A stretch of 64,000 nt of DNA from JACCZX01 sp038216465 (lineage in GTDB: Bacteria > Pseudomonadota > Gammaproteobacteria > Burkholderiales > Burkholderiaceae_F). Under the pieces are notes generated by a model. The model made no database searches, was not told the DNA's origin, and saw nothing but the letters and a program-made list of their open reading frames with translations. Position 1 is the first letter of the stretch; each line of letters starts with the position of its first letter. Below, in pieces: positions 31,052 to 40,352 of this stretch. The position numbers and the translations under genes are program-made. Location of the stretch: contig JBBQQC010000001.1 in assembly GCA_038216465.1 (NCBI GenBank), positions 124,001 to 188,000 of the forward strand. The letters run 5' to 3'.

Positions 31052-32547
31052 GACGGCTGCCCCGCTTCGGTCGACAGCTCACGCACCGCATCTGCAAACA
31101 CCTCGGCGCGGTGCACGTAGTTGCGAAACATGTCGAAGCTCGCGCACGCCGGTGACAACAAGACCGCGTCGCCCCGGCGTGCGTGTTTCGCTGCGATCGC
31201 GACTGCCTGCTCGAGCGTGCCTGCATCAAATAACGGCACTTCGCCAGCACTCTTCGCGAGCACCGCGCGGAGTGCGGCCGCATCGCGGCCAATAACCACG
31301 ACCGCTCGAGCATGGCGCGCGATCGGCGCCGCCAGCGGCTCGAAATTCTGGCCCTTGCCATCGCCGCCGGCGATGACGACCAGCTTCTTGCCCTCGGCAC
31401 CCAGCCCTTCGAGCGCAGCGGCAGTCGCGCCGACATTGGTCCCTTTGCTGTCGTCGTAATACTCGACACCATCGACCGTGCTGATCAGTTGCAACCGGTG
31501 CGGCTCGCCCGCGTAGCGGCGCAACGCGTGCATCATCGGTGCCAGCGGACAACCGATCGCTCGTGCCAGCGCCAGAGCTGCCAGGGCATTCATTGCGTTG
31601 TGGCGACCGCGCACAGCCAGTGCGTCAGCGGGCATCAATCGATGCAGCCGCAGCTCAGAAGGTTCAACGACCCGCTCCGCCTCAGTCTGTAACGGCTTCC
31701 TGCGTGCAGGCACGCTCACATCTTCCGCCCACACCAGCCAAGCAACGCCGTTATCGACAACAATTCCATACGAGTTGCCGGAAGTGGGCGCGTCGGCGCC
31801 GAAGGTCACCGCGTCGGCGGTCTTCTTCGCCATTGCCACCACTCTTGGGTCATCGCGATTCAGTATCCGGACCGTCTTCGGCGCGAAGATGCGCAACTTC
31901 GCAGCGGCGTAGGCCTCGGGCGTCTGATGCCAGTCCAGATGATCATCGGTGATGTTCAGCACGGCCGCCGCGTCGCAGACGAGCGAGCGCGTCGTCGCTA
32001 ACTGAAAGCTGGAAAGCTCGAGCACCCAGACGTCGGGCAAGTTCTGTTCGGTCCCGCGGGTCTGCAGCGCATCGAGTGCGACCGGGCCGATGTTGCCGGC
32101 GACCTGTACCCGCCTCCCTGCGGCCTCAATCATCAAGCCCGCCAGCCGAGTGGTCGTTGTTTTGCCGTTAGTGCCGGTGATTCCGACAATCTGCGGCGCG
32201 TAACCACGCTCCGCTTTCAATCGCACCAGCTCGCGCGCGAACAGCTCGATCTCGCCGACGACCTCGACCTTGCGCTTGTGCGCTGCTTTGACCAGCGCTG
32301 CCGCGGGGGAACGGGTCGGTGATAGTCCAGGGCTCAGCGCGAGCAGCTGCACCTCTTCCAACAATGCAATTGAGAATTCGCCTGCCAAGAACTCGGCCTG
32401 CGATAACTGCGCGCGCAAGTCGGCCAGCCGCGGCGGTTCACGCCGCGTGTCGGCCACACGCACCGCGTATCCGCGCGACGAAAGAAGATTCGCCATTGCG
32501 AGGCCGCTATCGCCGAGTCCCACCACGAGCGCGCGCTGGTGGTTCAT
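31048..32547 (-). CDS. murD: UDP-N-acetylmuramoylalanine--D-glutamate ligase
   Basis: MurD adds D-glutamate to UDP-MurNAc-L-Ala. The 499-residue product has the N-terminal UDP-binding fold (VVGLGDSGLAMANLL), the ATP loop GITGTNGKTTTTRL, and the central NITDDHLDWH motif. It is longer than the typical 440-460 residues, with extra sequence around residues 240-300 (cofactor domain, WAEDVSVPARRKPLQ). It overlaps mraY and ftsW by four bases each. Confidence 0.97.
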   Translation of the reverse strand: MNHQRALVVGLGDSGLAMANLLSSRGYAVRVADTRREPPRLADLRAQLSQAEFLAGEFSIALLEEVQLLALSPGLSPTRSPAAALVKAAHKRKVEVVGEIELFARELVRLKAERGYAPQIVGITGTNGKTTTTRLAGLMIEAAGRRVQVAGNIGPVALDALQTRGTEQNLPDVWVLELSSFQLATTRSLVCDAAAVLNITDDHLDWHQTPEAYAAAKLRIFAPKTVRILNRDDPRVVAMAKKTADAVTFGADAPTSGNSYGIVVDNGVAWLVWAEDVSVPARRKPLQTEAERVVEPSELRLHRLMPADALAVRGRHNAMNALAALALARAIGCPLAPMMHALRRYAGEPHRLQLISTVDGVEYYDDSKGTNVGATAAALEGLGAEGKKLVVIAGGDGKGQNFEPLAAPIARHARAVVVIGRDAAALRAVLAKSAGEVPLFDAGTLEQAVAIAAKHARRGDAVLLSPACASFDMFRNYVHRAEVFADAVRELSTEAGQPS

Positions 32548-33698
32548 CTAATTTTCAACGTCGACAAACCCACCAGCACGAGCATCATCGTGATAATCCA
32601 GAACCGCACCACGACCTGCGTCTCTTTCCAGCCTGATAGCTCGAAGTGGTGATGCAGCGGCGCCATTCGAAAAATGCGACGCCCACCACTGGACTTGAAG
32701 TACGTCACCTGCAACATCACCGAGACGGTCTCGACGACGAACACGCCGCCCATGATGAACAGCACGATCTCCTGGCGCGTAATCACAGCGATTGTTCCGA
32801 GCGCCCCGCCGAGGGCGAGCGCGCCGACATCACCCATGAACACTTCGGCCGGATAGGCGTTAAACCACAGGAACGCCAACCCGGCGCCTGCGATTGCGGC
32901 GCAGATGATCACCAGCTCGCCCGCGCCCGGGATATACGGAAAAAGCAAATAGCGGGCGAAATCCGCGCGTCCGACGACGTACGCAAACACACCGAGCGCG
33001 GCGCCGATCATTACCGTCGGCATGATCGCCAGGCCATCGAGCCCGTCAGTCAGGTTCACTGCATTGCTGGTGCCGACGATCACCAGGTACGACAGCACGA
33101 TGAACCCGAATACGCCGAGCGGATAGGCGATGTTCTTGAAAAATGGCACCAGCAGATCGGAACGCGCAGGCAAGTCGATGTAGAACCCCTGCGTGATCCA
33201 TTGCTGCATCAGATCCCAGATGCGGTCGGTCGAAGGCGCGGCGATCGCGAACGCGAGGTAGAACGATGCCGCCAGGCCGATTGCGGATTGCCACGCATAT
33301 TTTTCGCGTGCACTCATCCCTTTTGGATTTCCGTGCACGACTTTCCGGTAATCGTCGATCCATCCGATCAGCCCGAAGCCGAGCGTGACGATCAGCGTGA
33401 CCCAGATGAAGCGATTGGAAAGATCGGCCCACAACAATGTCGTGATGCCGATTGCTATCAAAATCAACGCGCCACCCATCGTCGGCGTGCCGGTCTTCGT
33501 CAGATGTGACTGCGGGCCGTCCTGGCGCACCGCCTGTCCGATTTTCAACGCGGCCAGCCGGCGGATCACCCATGGTCCCGCTGCCAGGCCGATCAACATT
33601 GCCGTGCCGGCCGCCAGCACCGCGCGCAACGTCAGATACGAGAAGACGTTGAACAACCGAATATCGCGCGCCAGCCATTCGAACAGCTCGAGCAGCAT
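32544..33698 (-). CDS. mraY: Phospho-MurNAc-pentapeptide transferase MraY
   Basis: MraY transfers phospho-MurNAc-pentapeptide to undecaprenyl phosphate, forming lipid I. The 384-residue polytopic protein has about ten membrane segments. Conserved motifs include KTGTPTMGG, the Asp-rich NLTDGLDGLAI and FMGDVGALALGG segments, and the HHHFELSGW loop near the C-terminus. Its ATG shares one base with the murF stop. Length and order are canonical. Confidence 0.98.
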   Translation of the reverse strand: MLLELFEWLARDIRLFNVFSYLTLRAVLAAGTAMLIGLAAGPWVIRRLAALKIGQAVRQDGPQSHLTKTGTPTMGGALILIAIGITTLLWADLSNRFIWVTLIVTLGFGLIGWIDDYRKVVHGNPKGMSAREKYAWQSAIGLAASFYLAFAIAAPSTDRIWDLMQQWITQGFYIDLPARSDLLVPFFKNIAYPLGVFGFIVLSYLVIVGTSNAVNLTDGLDGLAIMPTVMIGAALGVFAYVVGRADFARYLLFPYIPGAGELVIICAAIAGAGLAFLWFNAYPAEVFMGDVGALALGGALGTIAVITRQEIVLFIMGGVFVVETVSVMLQVTYFKSSGGRRIFRMAPLHHHFELSGWKETQVVVRFWIITMMLVLVGLSTLKIR

Positions 33699-35083
33699 CA
33701 GTGCACGGATTCCGACTGATGCGCGGTCAGTGCCTGCACCACGCGCTCCATCTGCATGAAACGCGAACCCTTGATCAACACTGTCGTTCCCGCTTGCATT
33801 CTCGGTCGCAGCGCCATCACTAGCGCTTCGACGTCGTCAAAGTGAGCCGCGTTGGGGCCGAACGCCTGCACCGTTTGCTGCGTCAACGGCCCGATGGCAA
33901 GCAGCGCATCGATACTGCGCTCGCGCGCGTACCGGCCCACCTCGCGATGAAACTCCGGCCCGTGTTCCCCCACTTCCCCCATATCGCCCAACACGAGCAC
34001 ACACGGCGTCGGCGCGAGAGCGAGCAGGTCGATCGCAGCGAGAACAGAATCTGGATTCGCGTTGTACGTATCGTCAATGATGTCGTAATCCTTGACTCGC
34101 AACCTGGCGCCGCGGCCTGCAACGGGGCGCCAAGCACCTAACCCGGCAGCGATTGCGTCTGCACCGAGCCCGGCGGCGATCGAACATGCCGCCGCAGCCA
34201 GTGCGTTGCGCACGCTGTGCACGCCGCCCATGGCAAGCTGCACGTCGATCACGCCGGCTGGCGTCGCCATTGAAATCTGCGCGCCGGTTCCTTCCAAACG
34301 AAACGTCGCAGTGACGACGGCGTAAGCCTCGAGAGCGAAGTCGATCACGCGCCGCGTCCCGGCGAGCCGCCGCCATATCGGCGCACACGAGTCGTCGCCC
34401 GGAAAGACCGCAACGCCGTCGTCAGAAAGCGCCGCGATGATCTCGCCGTTTTCGACTGCAGTAGCCTCGACCGACTGCATGAATTCTTGATGCTCACGCT
34501 GCGCGTTGTTGACTAGCGCGATGGTTGGCTGCACCAAACGCGCTAGATACTTGATCTCGCCTGGATGGTTCATGCCAACTTCCAATACCGCAGCCCGATG
34601 CAGCTTCGACAGCTGCCACAGCATCAATGGCACGCCGATGTCGTTGTTCAGGTTGCCGCGCGTTACCAGACGGTTTCTTTCTCCGTAGGCCTCACCGAGA
34701 ATTGCGCCGATCATCTGCGTCACGGTCGTCTTGCCATTGCTGCCGGCAACGGCGATCACCGGTAGTGAAAATCGCGCGCGCCAGGCGCCCGCTGCGAGTC
34801 CCAAGGCGCTTTTGCTGTCGGCTACGATCAGCTGCGGAATGTCGACATCGACTTGCCGTTCGACCAGCGCAATTGCAGCTCCGCCCGCGCGAGCACGCGC
34901 CACGTAATCGTGGCCGTCGAAGCGCTCGCCGCTCAATGCGACGAACAGCGCACCCGCTTCCAGCGTGCGCGAGTCGGTCGAGACAGTGGAGAACCCAACG
35001 CGGGTGTCACCGTGCAACTGCGCCGGTACACCCTGTGCAGTCAGGGTGCGCGCAAGCTCCCCGGCGGTCATCAGCGCAGACAT
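33698..35083 (-). CDS. murF: UDP-MurNAc-tripeptide--D-alanyl-D-alanine ligase
   Basis: MurF attaches D-Ala-D-Ala to the UDP-MurNAc tripeptide, completing the pentapeptide. The 461-residue product has the ATP loop VAGSNGKTTVTQM, the NAQREHQEFM motif and the IDDTYNANPDSV segment. It overlaps murE by 13 bases and mraY by one base, consistent with coupled translation within the dcw operon. Confidence 0.97.
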   Translation of the reverse strand: MSALMTAGELARTLTAQGVPAQLHGDTRVGFSTVSTDSRTLEAGALFVALSGERFDGHDYVARARAGGAAIALVERQVDVDIPQLIVADSKSALGLAAGAWRARFSLPVIAVAGSNGKTTVTQMIGAILGEAYGERNRLVTRGNLNNDIGVPLMLWQLSKLHRAAVLEVGMNHPGEIKYLARLVQPTIALVNNAQREHQEFMQSVEATAVENGEIIAALSDDGVAVFPGDDSCAPIWRRLAGTRRVIDFALEAYAVVTATFRLEGTGAQISMATPAGVIDVQLAMGGVHSVRNALAAAACSIAAGLGADAIAAGLGAWRPVAGRGARLRVKDYDIIDDTYNANPDSVLAAIDLLALAPTPCVLVLGDMGEVGEHGPEFHREVGRYARERSIDALLAIGPLTQQTVQAFGPNAAHFDDVEALVMALRPRMQAGTTVLIKGSRFMQMERVVQALTAHQSESVH

Positions 35084-36702
35084 TGGGCGCGCTCGGCAAG
35101 CGCCGCCCGCGCCTGCGATAAATCCGAAAAGGGCAACCTCTCGGCACCGACGATCTGATAGCTCTCGTGGCCCTTGCCGGCGATCAACACGACGTCCGCG
35201 GGTGCCGCGTTTGCAATTGCGTATGCGATCGCCGCGCTGCGATCCACGATCGTGATCAACTCGCTGGCGCCTGCCGCTCCGGCGGCGACCTGCGAAGCGA
35301 TCATCTCGGGGTTTTCGGATCGGGGGTTGTCGCTCGTGACCACCACTACGTCCGCCCCCCTGGCGGCGGTAGCTCCCATCGATGCGCGCTTGCCGCTATC
35401 GCGATCCCCGCCCGCGCCAAATACGACCCACAACTTTCCGCGAGCGCCTTGCGCCGAGCGCGCCTCAACAAGCGGCCGTAACGCCGCCTGTGCTTTCGCT
35501 AGCGCATCGGGCGTATGTGCGTAATCAATTACCGCGAGCGGTGCATCAGGCAGCGCCACTTGCTGCATTCGACCTGGTGGCGGATGAAGTTGCGGCAGAG
35601 CTGCCACGGCGCGTGCGAAATCGATACCGCACGCCTGCATGACGCCCAGCACGCCGAGCAGGTTTTCGACATTGAACTGACCAACCAACGGCACTTCGAC
35701 TTGAACCGCGTGGCCGTCGAGCTCGACCTCGAACGCCAGCCCATCGGATGTCGCACGGATCGATCGAGCGGATAACCGATGCGAAAGCGTCGACGCGATT
35801 TCCACGTACAGCTTGCCGCTCGTGCTGTAGCCGATCACGTCGACACCACGCTCTGAAAGCCGCGGTATCAGCCGAAGGCCGGCCGCGTCGTCGAGATTGA
35901 TAACGGCGTGCGAGAGTGTCGGCCAGTCGAAAAGTAACGACTTTGCCGCTTCGTAGCGCTGCATCGTGACGTGGAAGTCCAGATGATCACGCGTCAGATT
36001 GGTGAACAGCGCGACGTCGATCTTCATGCCATTTAGGCGTCCTTGCTCGATTCCGATCGACGACACTTCCATCGCAAGCGCCTGGGCACCGGCATCCAGC
36101 AGGGCGCGTACTTCGCGTTGCAGCGACACCGGATCCGGCGTTGTAAGTCTCGTTTCAGTCAGAGGCTGCCCGGCAAACCCGACGCCCACCGTGCCGATGA
36201 CCGCACAGCGCCGCCCCGCGTGGGTCAGCAGCTGGGCGATCCACTGCGTCGAGGACGTCTTGCCGTTGGTGCCGGTGACGCCGATCGACAGCAAATGTTC
36301 ACTGGGGCGGCGATAGAACTCCGCCGCGAGAGGACCCAGCACGCTGCGCAAATCGTTGACCTCGAGTGTCGGAAGCGCGCGCATCGCCGACGCGGACCTT
36401 CCTTCGCTGCCTCCATCGGCTTCAAGCAGCGCGGCGGCAGCTCCGCTTGCCGCAGCAGCCGGCAAATAGTTGCGGCCATCGACTTGGGTGCCGCGCAGAG
36501 CAACGAATACATCACCGTGCTTCAATTGGCGGCTGTCCAGATGCAAGTCGCGCCGATCTGCGAAAACCGCAGGCGCAACCTGATGCAGCCAACTCAGCGT
36601 GTTACTCACGACGGTCTGGGCGTGTTGCTCGCTCGCGCTTCGCGCGGTCCCTCCGCGAGGGACGTTGCGCTCCTTGGGGTGGCCCGGCGGAGCGCTGCTC
36701 AT
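35071..36702 (-). CDS. murE: UDP-MurNAc-L-Ala-D-Glu--2,6-diaminopimelate ligase
   Basis: MurE adds meso-diaminopimelate to the stem peptide. The ATP loop GVTGTNGKTSST and the SDNPRSE motif, whose DNPR indicates diaminopimelate rather than lysine, are present. The ATG at 36702 overlaps the ftsI stop as ATGA and has an AGGG upstream. However, residues 1-29 are encoded by a repeat that also occurs ahead of ftsL and are not family-like. The first conserved segment follows a GTG at 36609, which is a real alternative start giving 512 residues. The true N-terminus is therefore uncertain. Confidence 0.95.
   Translation of the reverse strand: MSSAPPGHPKERNVPRGGTARSASEQHAQTVVSNTLSWLHQVAPAVFADRRDLHLDSRQLKHGDVFVALRGTQVDGRNYLPAAAASGAAAALLEADGGSEGRSASAMRALPTLEVNDLRSVLGPLAAEFYRRPSEHLLSIGVTGTNGKTSSTQWIAQLLTHAGRRCAVIGTVGVGFAGQPLTETRLTTPDPVSLQREVRALLDAGAQALAMEVSSIGIEQGRLNGMKIDVALFTNLTRDHLDFHVTMQRYEAAKSLLFDWPTLSHAVINLDDAAGLRLIPRLSERGVDVIGYSTSGKLYVEIASTLSHRLSARSIRATSDGLAFEVELDGHAVQVEVPLVGQFNVENLLGVLGVMQACGIDFARAVAALPQLHPPPGRMQQVALPDAPLAVIDYAHTPDALAKAQAALRPLVEARSAQGARGKLWVVFGAGGDRDSGKRASMGATAARGADVVVVTSDNPRSENPEMIASQVAAGAAGASELITIVDRSAAIAYAIANAAPADVVLIAGKGHESYQIVGAERLPFSDLSQARAALAERAQCLR
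36623..36702 (-). repeat. Dispersed repeat copy A with 7-bp palindrome (ftsI/murE junction)
   Basis: This 80-base segment closely resembles 38762-38838. It starts with ATGAGCA overlapping the ftsI stop and contains the hairpin GTCCCTC-GCG-GAGGGAC (36663-36647). It encodes the first part of the long murE frame, including VPRGGTARSASEQ. Copy B encodes the matching VPRGGTARSAREQ if read from its own ATG. Confidence 0.8.
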
Positions 36703-38483
36703 GGCGCCCTGCGCAACGCGACCATTTCGCGGCTCGGTTCGACGGGTGCGTCAGGCGTCACCTGCAACGTGCGCAGTGCGCTCGCCGTAATGGCCGCGAA
36801 CACCGGAGCCGCCACCTGCCCGCCATAGTGTTGACCGGCGGGCTCGTCGATCATCACGGCGACCACGATGCGAGGGGCCGACACTGGGGCAAAGCCGACG
36901 AAGGAGGCGACGTACTCCTTGACGTACTGTCCGTTTTTGATCTTGTAGGCGGTGCCAGTCTTGCCGGCGACGCGGTACGCGGGAATACGCGCAGCGGGCG
37001 CCGTACCTTCGGGACCGACCGCCATCTCGAGCATCTTGCTCACCGCACGTGCGGTCTCCGGTGACATCGCACGCACCGGTATCGCCGTCGTATCAGCCTT
37101 CAGCAGCGTCAATGGCACCAGCAAGCCGTCGTTTGCGAATACCGAATAAGCGCGTGCCAGTTGCACCAGCGTTACCGATACGCCGTGCCCGTAGGAAATC
37201 GTGGCCTGCTCGATCGGGCGCCATGTCTTCGCGGGGCGCAAGCGCCCGGTTACCGCACCGGGGAAATCTAGGCGCGGCGCCTGGCCTAGGCCGACGCTGG
37301 TGTATGTATCCCACAAGGTTTGCGCCGGCAGGTCGAGTGCGATCTTGGCGGTGCCGACGTTGCTCGACTTCGCAACGATTTCTTCAACGGTCAGAAGCCC
37401 GTACGCGTGCGCATCGCCGATGGTTCGATTGCCGACCGTCAAGCGGCCCGGTGCGGTTTGGATTCGTGTATCCGCCTTGACCTTGCCGGCCTCGAGCGCG
37501 GCGGCGATCGAAAACGGCTTCATCGTCGAACCGGGTTCGAACGTATCGGTCAGCACGCGATTGCGAATCGCATCGCCCGCCAGGCGCCCGCGCAGATTCG
37601 GATCAAAGCTCGGCAGATTGGCGAGCGCCAGTACTTCTCCGGTCTTAACGTCGAACACTATTGCCGCCCCCGCTTTCGCGTGCGACTTGTCCAGCGCATT
37701 CTTAAGCGCCGCGTTAGCGATGTACTGGATTCGGTTGTCGATCGACAGCGCCAGATCCTTGCCATCGAGCGGCTCACGCAGCCAGTCGTCTTCGACCACG
37801 CGCCCGAGCCGGTCCTTTATTACGCGTCGGCTACCTGCACGCCCCGCCAGCAACCGCTCGTGTGCAAGCTCGATGCCTTCCTGTCCACGATCTTCGACAT
37901 TGGTAAAGCCAATCACGTGCGCATTGGTCGCGCCTTCCGGATAGTGACGCTTGAACTCGCGCGTCGAATGAATGCCGGCGAGCTTCAGCGCTGCAATGCG
38001 GTCAGCCACGTCGGCATCGACCTGGCGGCGCAGATAGACGAACGTGCGGTCCTCATCGGTAAGCCGGCGCTTTAATTCGCCGACGCTCATCTGCAGCAGA
38101 CGCGCCAGCGCGTTCAGCTGCTCGGGTACGGCGTCGACGTCCTCCGGAATCGCCCACACGGCACGCGCCGGTACCGACGAGGCCAGCACCACGCCATTGC
38201 GGTCGGTGATGCGGCCGCGTGTTGCTGGAATTTCGAGCGTACGCGCGTACCGCGCCTCGCCTTGGCGCTGCAGAAAGCCTGTCGATACGCCGCCCATCAA
38301 GTAGAAGGCCCTGCCCGCGAGCGCGACAAAGCCGACAAACAGCAGGAACAGCATCAGCTTCGAGCGCCACGCCGGCAGCGCGACCGTCAGCAACGGACTC
38401 GCATTGAAGCCGACCCGATCGCGGCGTTCGCGCCGCGCGCTTCGCGGTGTGCGCTCGCGCTTCGATTCCGGAAAGCGCGTCAC
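36699..38483 (-). CDS. ftsI: Septal peptidoglycan transpeptidase FtsI (PBP3)
   Basis: FtsI cross-links septal peptidoglycan and works with FtsW. The 594-residue product has a basic cytoplasmic tail, one membrane anchor (about 40-62), a pedestal domain starting with RGRITDRNG, and the transpeptidase domain with all three motifs: STMK (about 318), KSSN (about 372) and KTGT (about 506). Its ATG overlaps the ftsL stop and its stop overlaps the murE ATG. The N-terminal tail is Arg-rich and longer than in E. coli. Confidence 0.97.
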   Translation of the reverse strand: MTRFPESKRERTPRSARRERRDRVGFNASPLLTVALPAWRSKLMLFLLFVGFVALAGRAFYLMGGVSTGFLQRQGEARYARTLEIPATRGRITDRNGVVLASSVPARAVWAIPEDVDAVPEQLNALARLLQMSVGELKRRLTDEDRTFVYLRRQVDADVADRIAALKLAGIHSTREFKRHYPEGATNAHVIGFTNVEDRGQEGIELAHERLLAGRAGSRRVIKDRLGRVVEDDWLREPLDGKDLALSIDNRIQYIANAALKNALDKSHAKAGAAIVFDVKTGEVLALANLPSFDPNLRGRLAGDAIRNRVLTDTFEPGSTMKPFSIAAALEAGKVKADTRIQTAPGRLTVGNRTIGDAHAYGLLTVEEIVAKSSNVGTAKIALDLPAQTLWDTYTSVGLGQAPRLDFPGAVTGRLRPAKTWRPIEQATISYGHGVSVTLVQLARAYSVFANDGLLVPLTLLKADTTAIPVRAMSPETARAVSKMLEMAVGPEGTAPAARIPAYRVAGKTGTAYKIKNGQYVKEYVASFVGFAPVSAPRIVVAVMIDEPAGQHYGGQVAAPVFAAITASALRTLQVTPDAPVEPSREMVALRRAP

Positions 38484-38758
38484 TTCTTCGTCTCCGCCGC
38501 CGGCAGGTTCAAGAAGACCGTGCGTGACGCGTCGATGGACTTGAGCCCGATCTTGCGTGCTTCCGATTCAACGTAGGCCGGCTGCGACAGGCGTGACTGA
38601 TCGATACGCAACCGATCGTAGTCGACGTCCAACCGCCGGGCGTCGATTTGTACGCGCTCAAGATCGATGAACAGCGAGCGTGACCGGTGCTGCGCTGTAA
38701 TCAGCGACAGCGCCGATGCGAACAGCAGCACACCAATCAGCGCAATCAGTCCGCGCAT
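38480..38758 (-). CDS. ftsL: Cell division protein FtsL
   Basis: FtsL is a small bitopic membrane protein that forms the FtsQLB complex. The 92-residue product has a membrane segment (MRGLIALIGVLLFASALSL) followed by a periplasmic leucine-zipper-like coiled coil (LERVQIDARRLDVDYDRL). The ATG at 38758 has a GGGAG ribosome-binding site supplied by the repeat copy B. The longer open frame begins inside that repeat and adds an Arg-rich leader, so it was not used. Position between rsmH and ftsI confirms identity. Confidence 0.92.
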   Translation of the reverse strand: MRGLIALIGVLLFASALSLITAQHRSRSLFIDLERVQIDARRLDVDYDRLRIDQSRLSQPAYVESEARKIGLKSIDASRTVFLNLPAAETKK

Positions 38759-38761
38759 CTT

Positions 38762-38838
38762 TGTTGCTCCCTCGCGCTGCGCGCGGTCCCTCCGCGAGGG
38801 ACGTCGCACACCTTGCTGCGGCCCGGCAGTGTGCTCAT
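38762..38838 (-). repeat. Dispersed repeat copy B with 7-bp palindrome (rsmH/ftsL junction)
   Basis: This 77-base segment matches copy A (36623-36702) over nearly its whole length, including the hairpin GTCCCTC-GCG-GAGGGAC (38802-38786) and the ATGAGCA that overlaps the upstream stop codon, here that of rsmH. It fills the complete rsmH-ftsL gap and provides the ftsL ribosome-binding site. Confidence 0.8.
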
Positions 38839-39833
38839 CGCTGCGCCTCGCGCCAGGGCTCGGCGGTCCGCTCCGCCACGCGCATCACCGCGGAGCGAGC
38901 GCGTGGATTGGCGGCCATTTCGCCTTCATCCGGATACACGCGCGCGAGCGATGTGAGCCTTGCGCGCGGAAGCTGATCAGCGCGCAGAGGCAGGTGCCGC
39001 TGCTCGCCGCTGCCGCGCCCCGGATGGTGGTGTGCGTCGATAAAGCGCTTGACGATGCGGTCTTCAAGCGAATGAAAACTGATCGCCACCAACCGGCCGC
39101 CCGCGGACAGCAGTGCCGCTCCCTGTTCGAGTACTAGCGCCAATTCCGCAAGCTCTTGATTGACGTGAATCCGTACAGCCTGAAAAGTTCGCGTCGCCGG
39201 GTGCTGAGCCGCATCCTTGCGGCTCCGGCCGACGGCGTTCGCGACCAAAGCCGCAAAGTCTGCGGTCGTCGAGAGCGGTGACCTGCCGTTCGAATTCGCA
39301 TCTCCGCGGCGAGCAACAATCGCCTTTGCAATCGATGCAGCAAACCGCTCTTCGCCATAGTCACGAATCACTTGCGCCAGCTCTTCGAACGGTGCCCGCG
39401 CAAGCCACTGCGCAGCAGTTTCGCCGCGCGACGAGTCCATGCGCATGTCCAATGGTCCATCGGCACGCAAGGAGAACCCGCGCGCTGCGTCGTCGATCTG
39501 CGGCGACGACGTACCCAAGTCGAGTAAGACACCCTGCACACTTGTGATGGACAAGGTGTCGAGCGTGACTCGCAGCCGTGAAAACGGCGTGTGTTCGATG
39601 TGAAAACGCGGATCGGCGATCGAGCTCGCGGTCTGCACAGCCTGCGGATCGCGATCGAGCGCTACCAATCTGCCCCTGGAGCCGAGTCGCTCGAGGATCA
39701 ATCGCGAGTGACCTCCGCGCCCGAAGGTTGCATCGACGTACGTGCCATCGCAGTCCGTAATCAATTGGTCGACGGCCTGTTGCAACAGCACCGGGCGATG
39801 CTCGCCTGCAAGCGGCGACAGAGGGAGTGACAT
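38835..39833 (-). CDS. rsmH: 16S rRNA (cytosine(1402)-N(4))-methyltransferase
   Basis: RsmH (MraW) methylates N4 of C1402 in the 16S rRNA decoding centre. The 332-residue product has HRPVLLQQAVDQLI at the start, the SAM-binding DATFGRGGHSRLIL motif, and the C-terminal LVAISFHSLEDRIVKRFI signature. It lies 17 bases after mraZ. Its stop overlaps an ATG belonging to repeat copy B. Confidence 0.97.
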   Translation of the reverse strand: MSLPLSPLAGEHRPVLLQQAVDQLITDCDGTYVDATFGRGGHSRLILERLGSRGRLVALDRDPQAVQTASSIADPRFHIEHTPFSRLRVTLDTLSITSVQGVLLDLGTSSPQIDDAARGFSLRADGPLDMRMDSSRGETAAQWLARAPFEELAQVIRDYGEERFAASIAKAIVARRGDANSNGRSPLSTTADFAALVANAVGRSRKDAAQHPATRTFQAVRIHVNQELAELALVLEQGAALLSAGGRLVAISFHSLEDRIVKRFIDAHHHPGRGSGEQRHLPLRADQLPRARLTSLARVYPDEGEMAANPRARSAVMRVAERTAEPWREAQR

Positions 39834-39850
39834 TCACCTTCAACGCGCAG

Positions 39851-40279
39851 CTAGAAGGTGAACTGAGCAGCAGATTCGGGCAGGTCGCCCGCGAGCGCGG
39901 CGTGCTCGCGCTCGGCAAGCCGCGCGGTATCCCATAGCTCGAAGTGCGCACCCATGCCCAGCAGCATCAGATCGCGCTCGAGCTGCGCTCCGGCCCGCAG
40001 TTCGGTCGGCACCAGGAGTCGACCGGCGCTGTCCAGATCGACATCCGTTGCGTTGCCAAGCAACAGACGCTGCAGTGCGCGCCCCGAGTACGGCAGTTTC
40101 GCGATCTGTTCTCGGCGCGCTTCCCAGGTCGGTCGCGGATAGATGAGCAGACAGCCGTCGGGATGGCGAGTGACGGTCAGCCGTCCGTCGCACTGAGCCG
40201 CAAGCGAGTCTCGATGCCGGCTCGGCATCGAAACACGACCCTTGCCATCGAGCGTGAGTTGTGAAGCCCCCTGAAACAC
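39851..40279 (-). CDS. mraZ: Transcriptional regulator MraZ
   Basis: MraZ is a ring-shaped AbrB-fold DNA-binding protein that represses the dcw operon in E. coli. The 142-residue product contains both DXXXR motifs, DGKGRVSMP and DSAGRLLVP. The GTG at 40279 was chosen because it yields the family start FQGASQLTLDGKGR, has a GAGGAC ribosome-binding site, and restores the usual length. The open frame extends to 40336 but this adds an unconserved leader covering the operator region. Confidence 0.95.
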   Translation of the reverse strand: MFQGASQLTLDGKGRVSMPSRHRDSLAAQCDGRLTVTRHPDGCLLIYPRPTWEARREQIAKLPYSGRALQRLLLGNATDVDLDSAGRLLVPTELRAGAQLERDLMLLGMGAHFELWDTARLAEREHAALAGDLPESAAQFTF

Positions 40280-40321
40280 AGCGTCCTCATGAGCCGTCAG
40301 TCGAGAAGCGACATTGACTGG

Positions 40322-40335
40322 CCCACTGTCTCCCA
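40322..40335 (-). promoter_or_regulatory. Putative MraZ operator (two TGGG boxes)
   Basis: On the minus strand two TGGG boxes start exactly 10 bases apart (TGGGAGACAGTGGG), just downstream of the predicted mraZ promoter. MraZ of E. coli is known to bind TGGGN repeats spaced by 5 bases ahead of mraZ. A third box is not evident. The spacing and location support autoregulation. Confidence 0.6.
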
Positions 40336-40352
40336 CTTTTTGACACGGCGCG

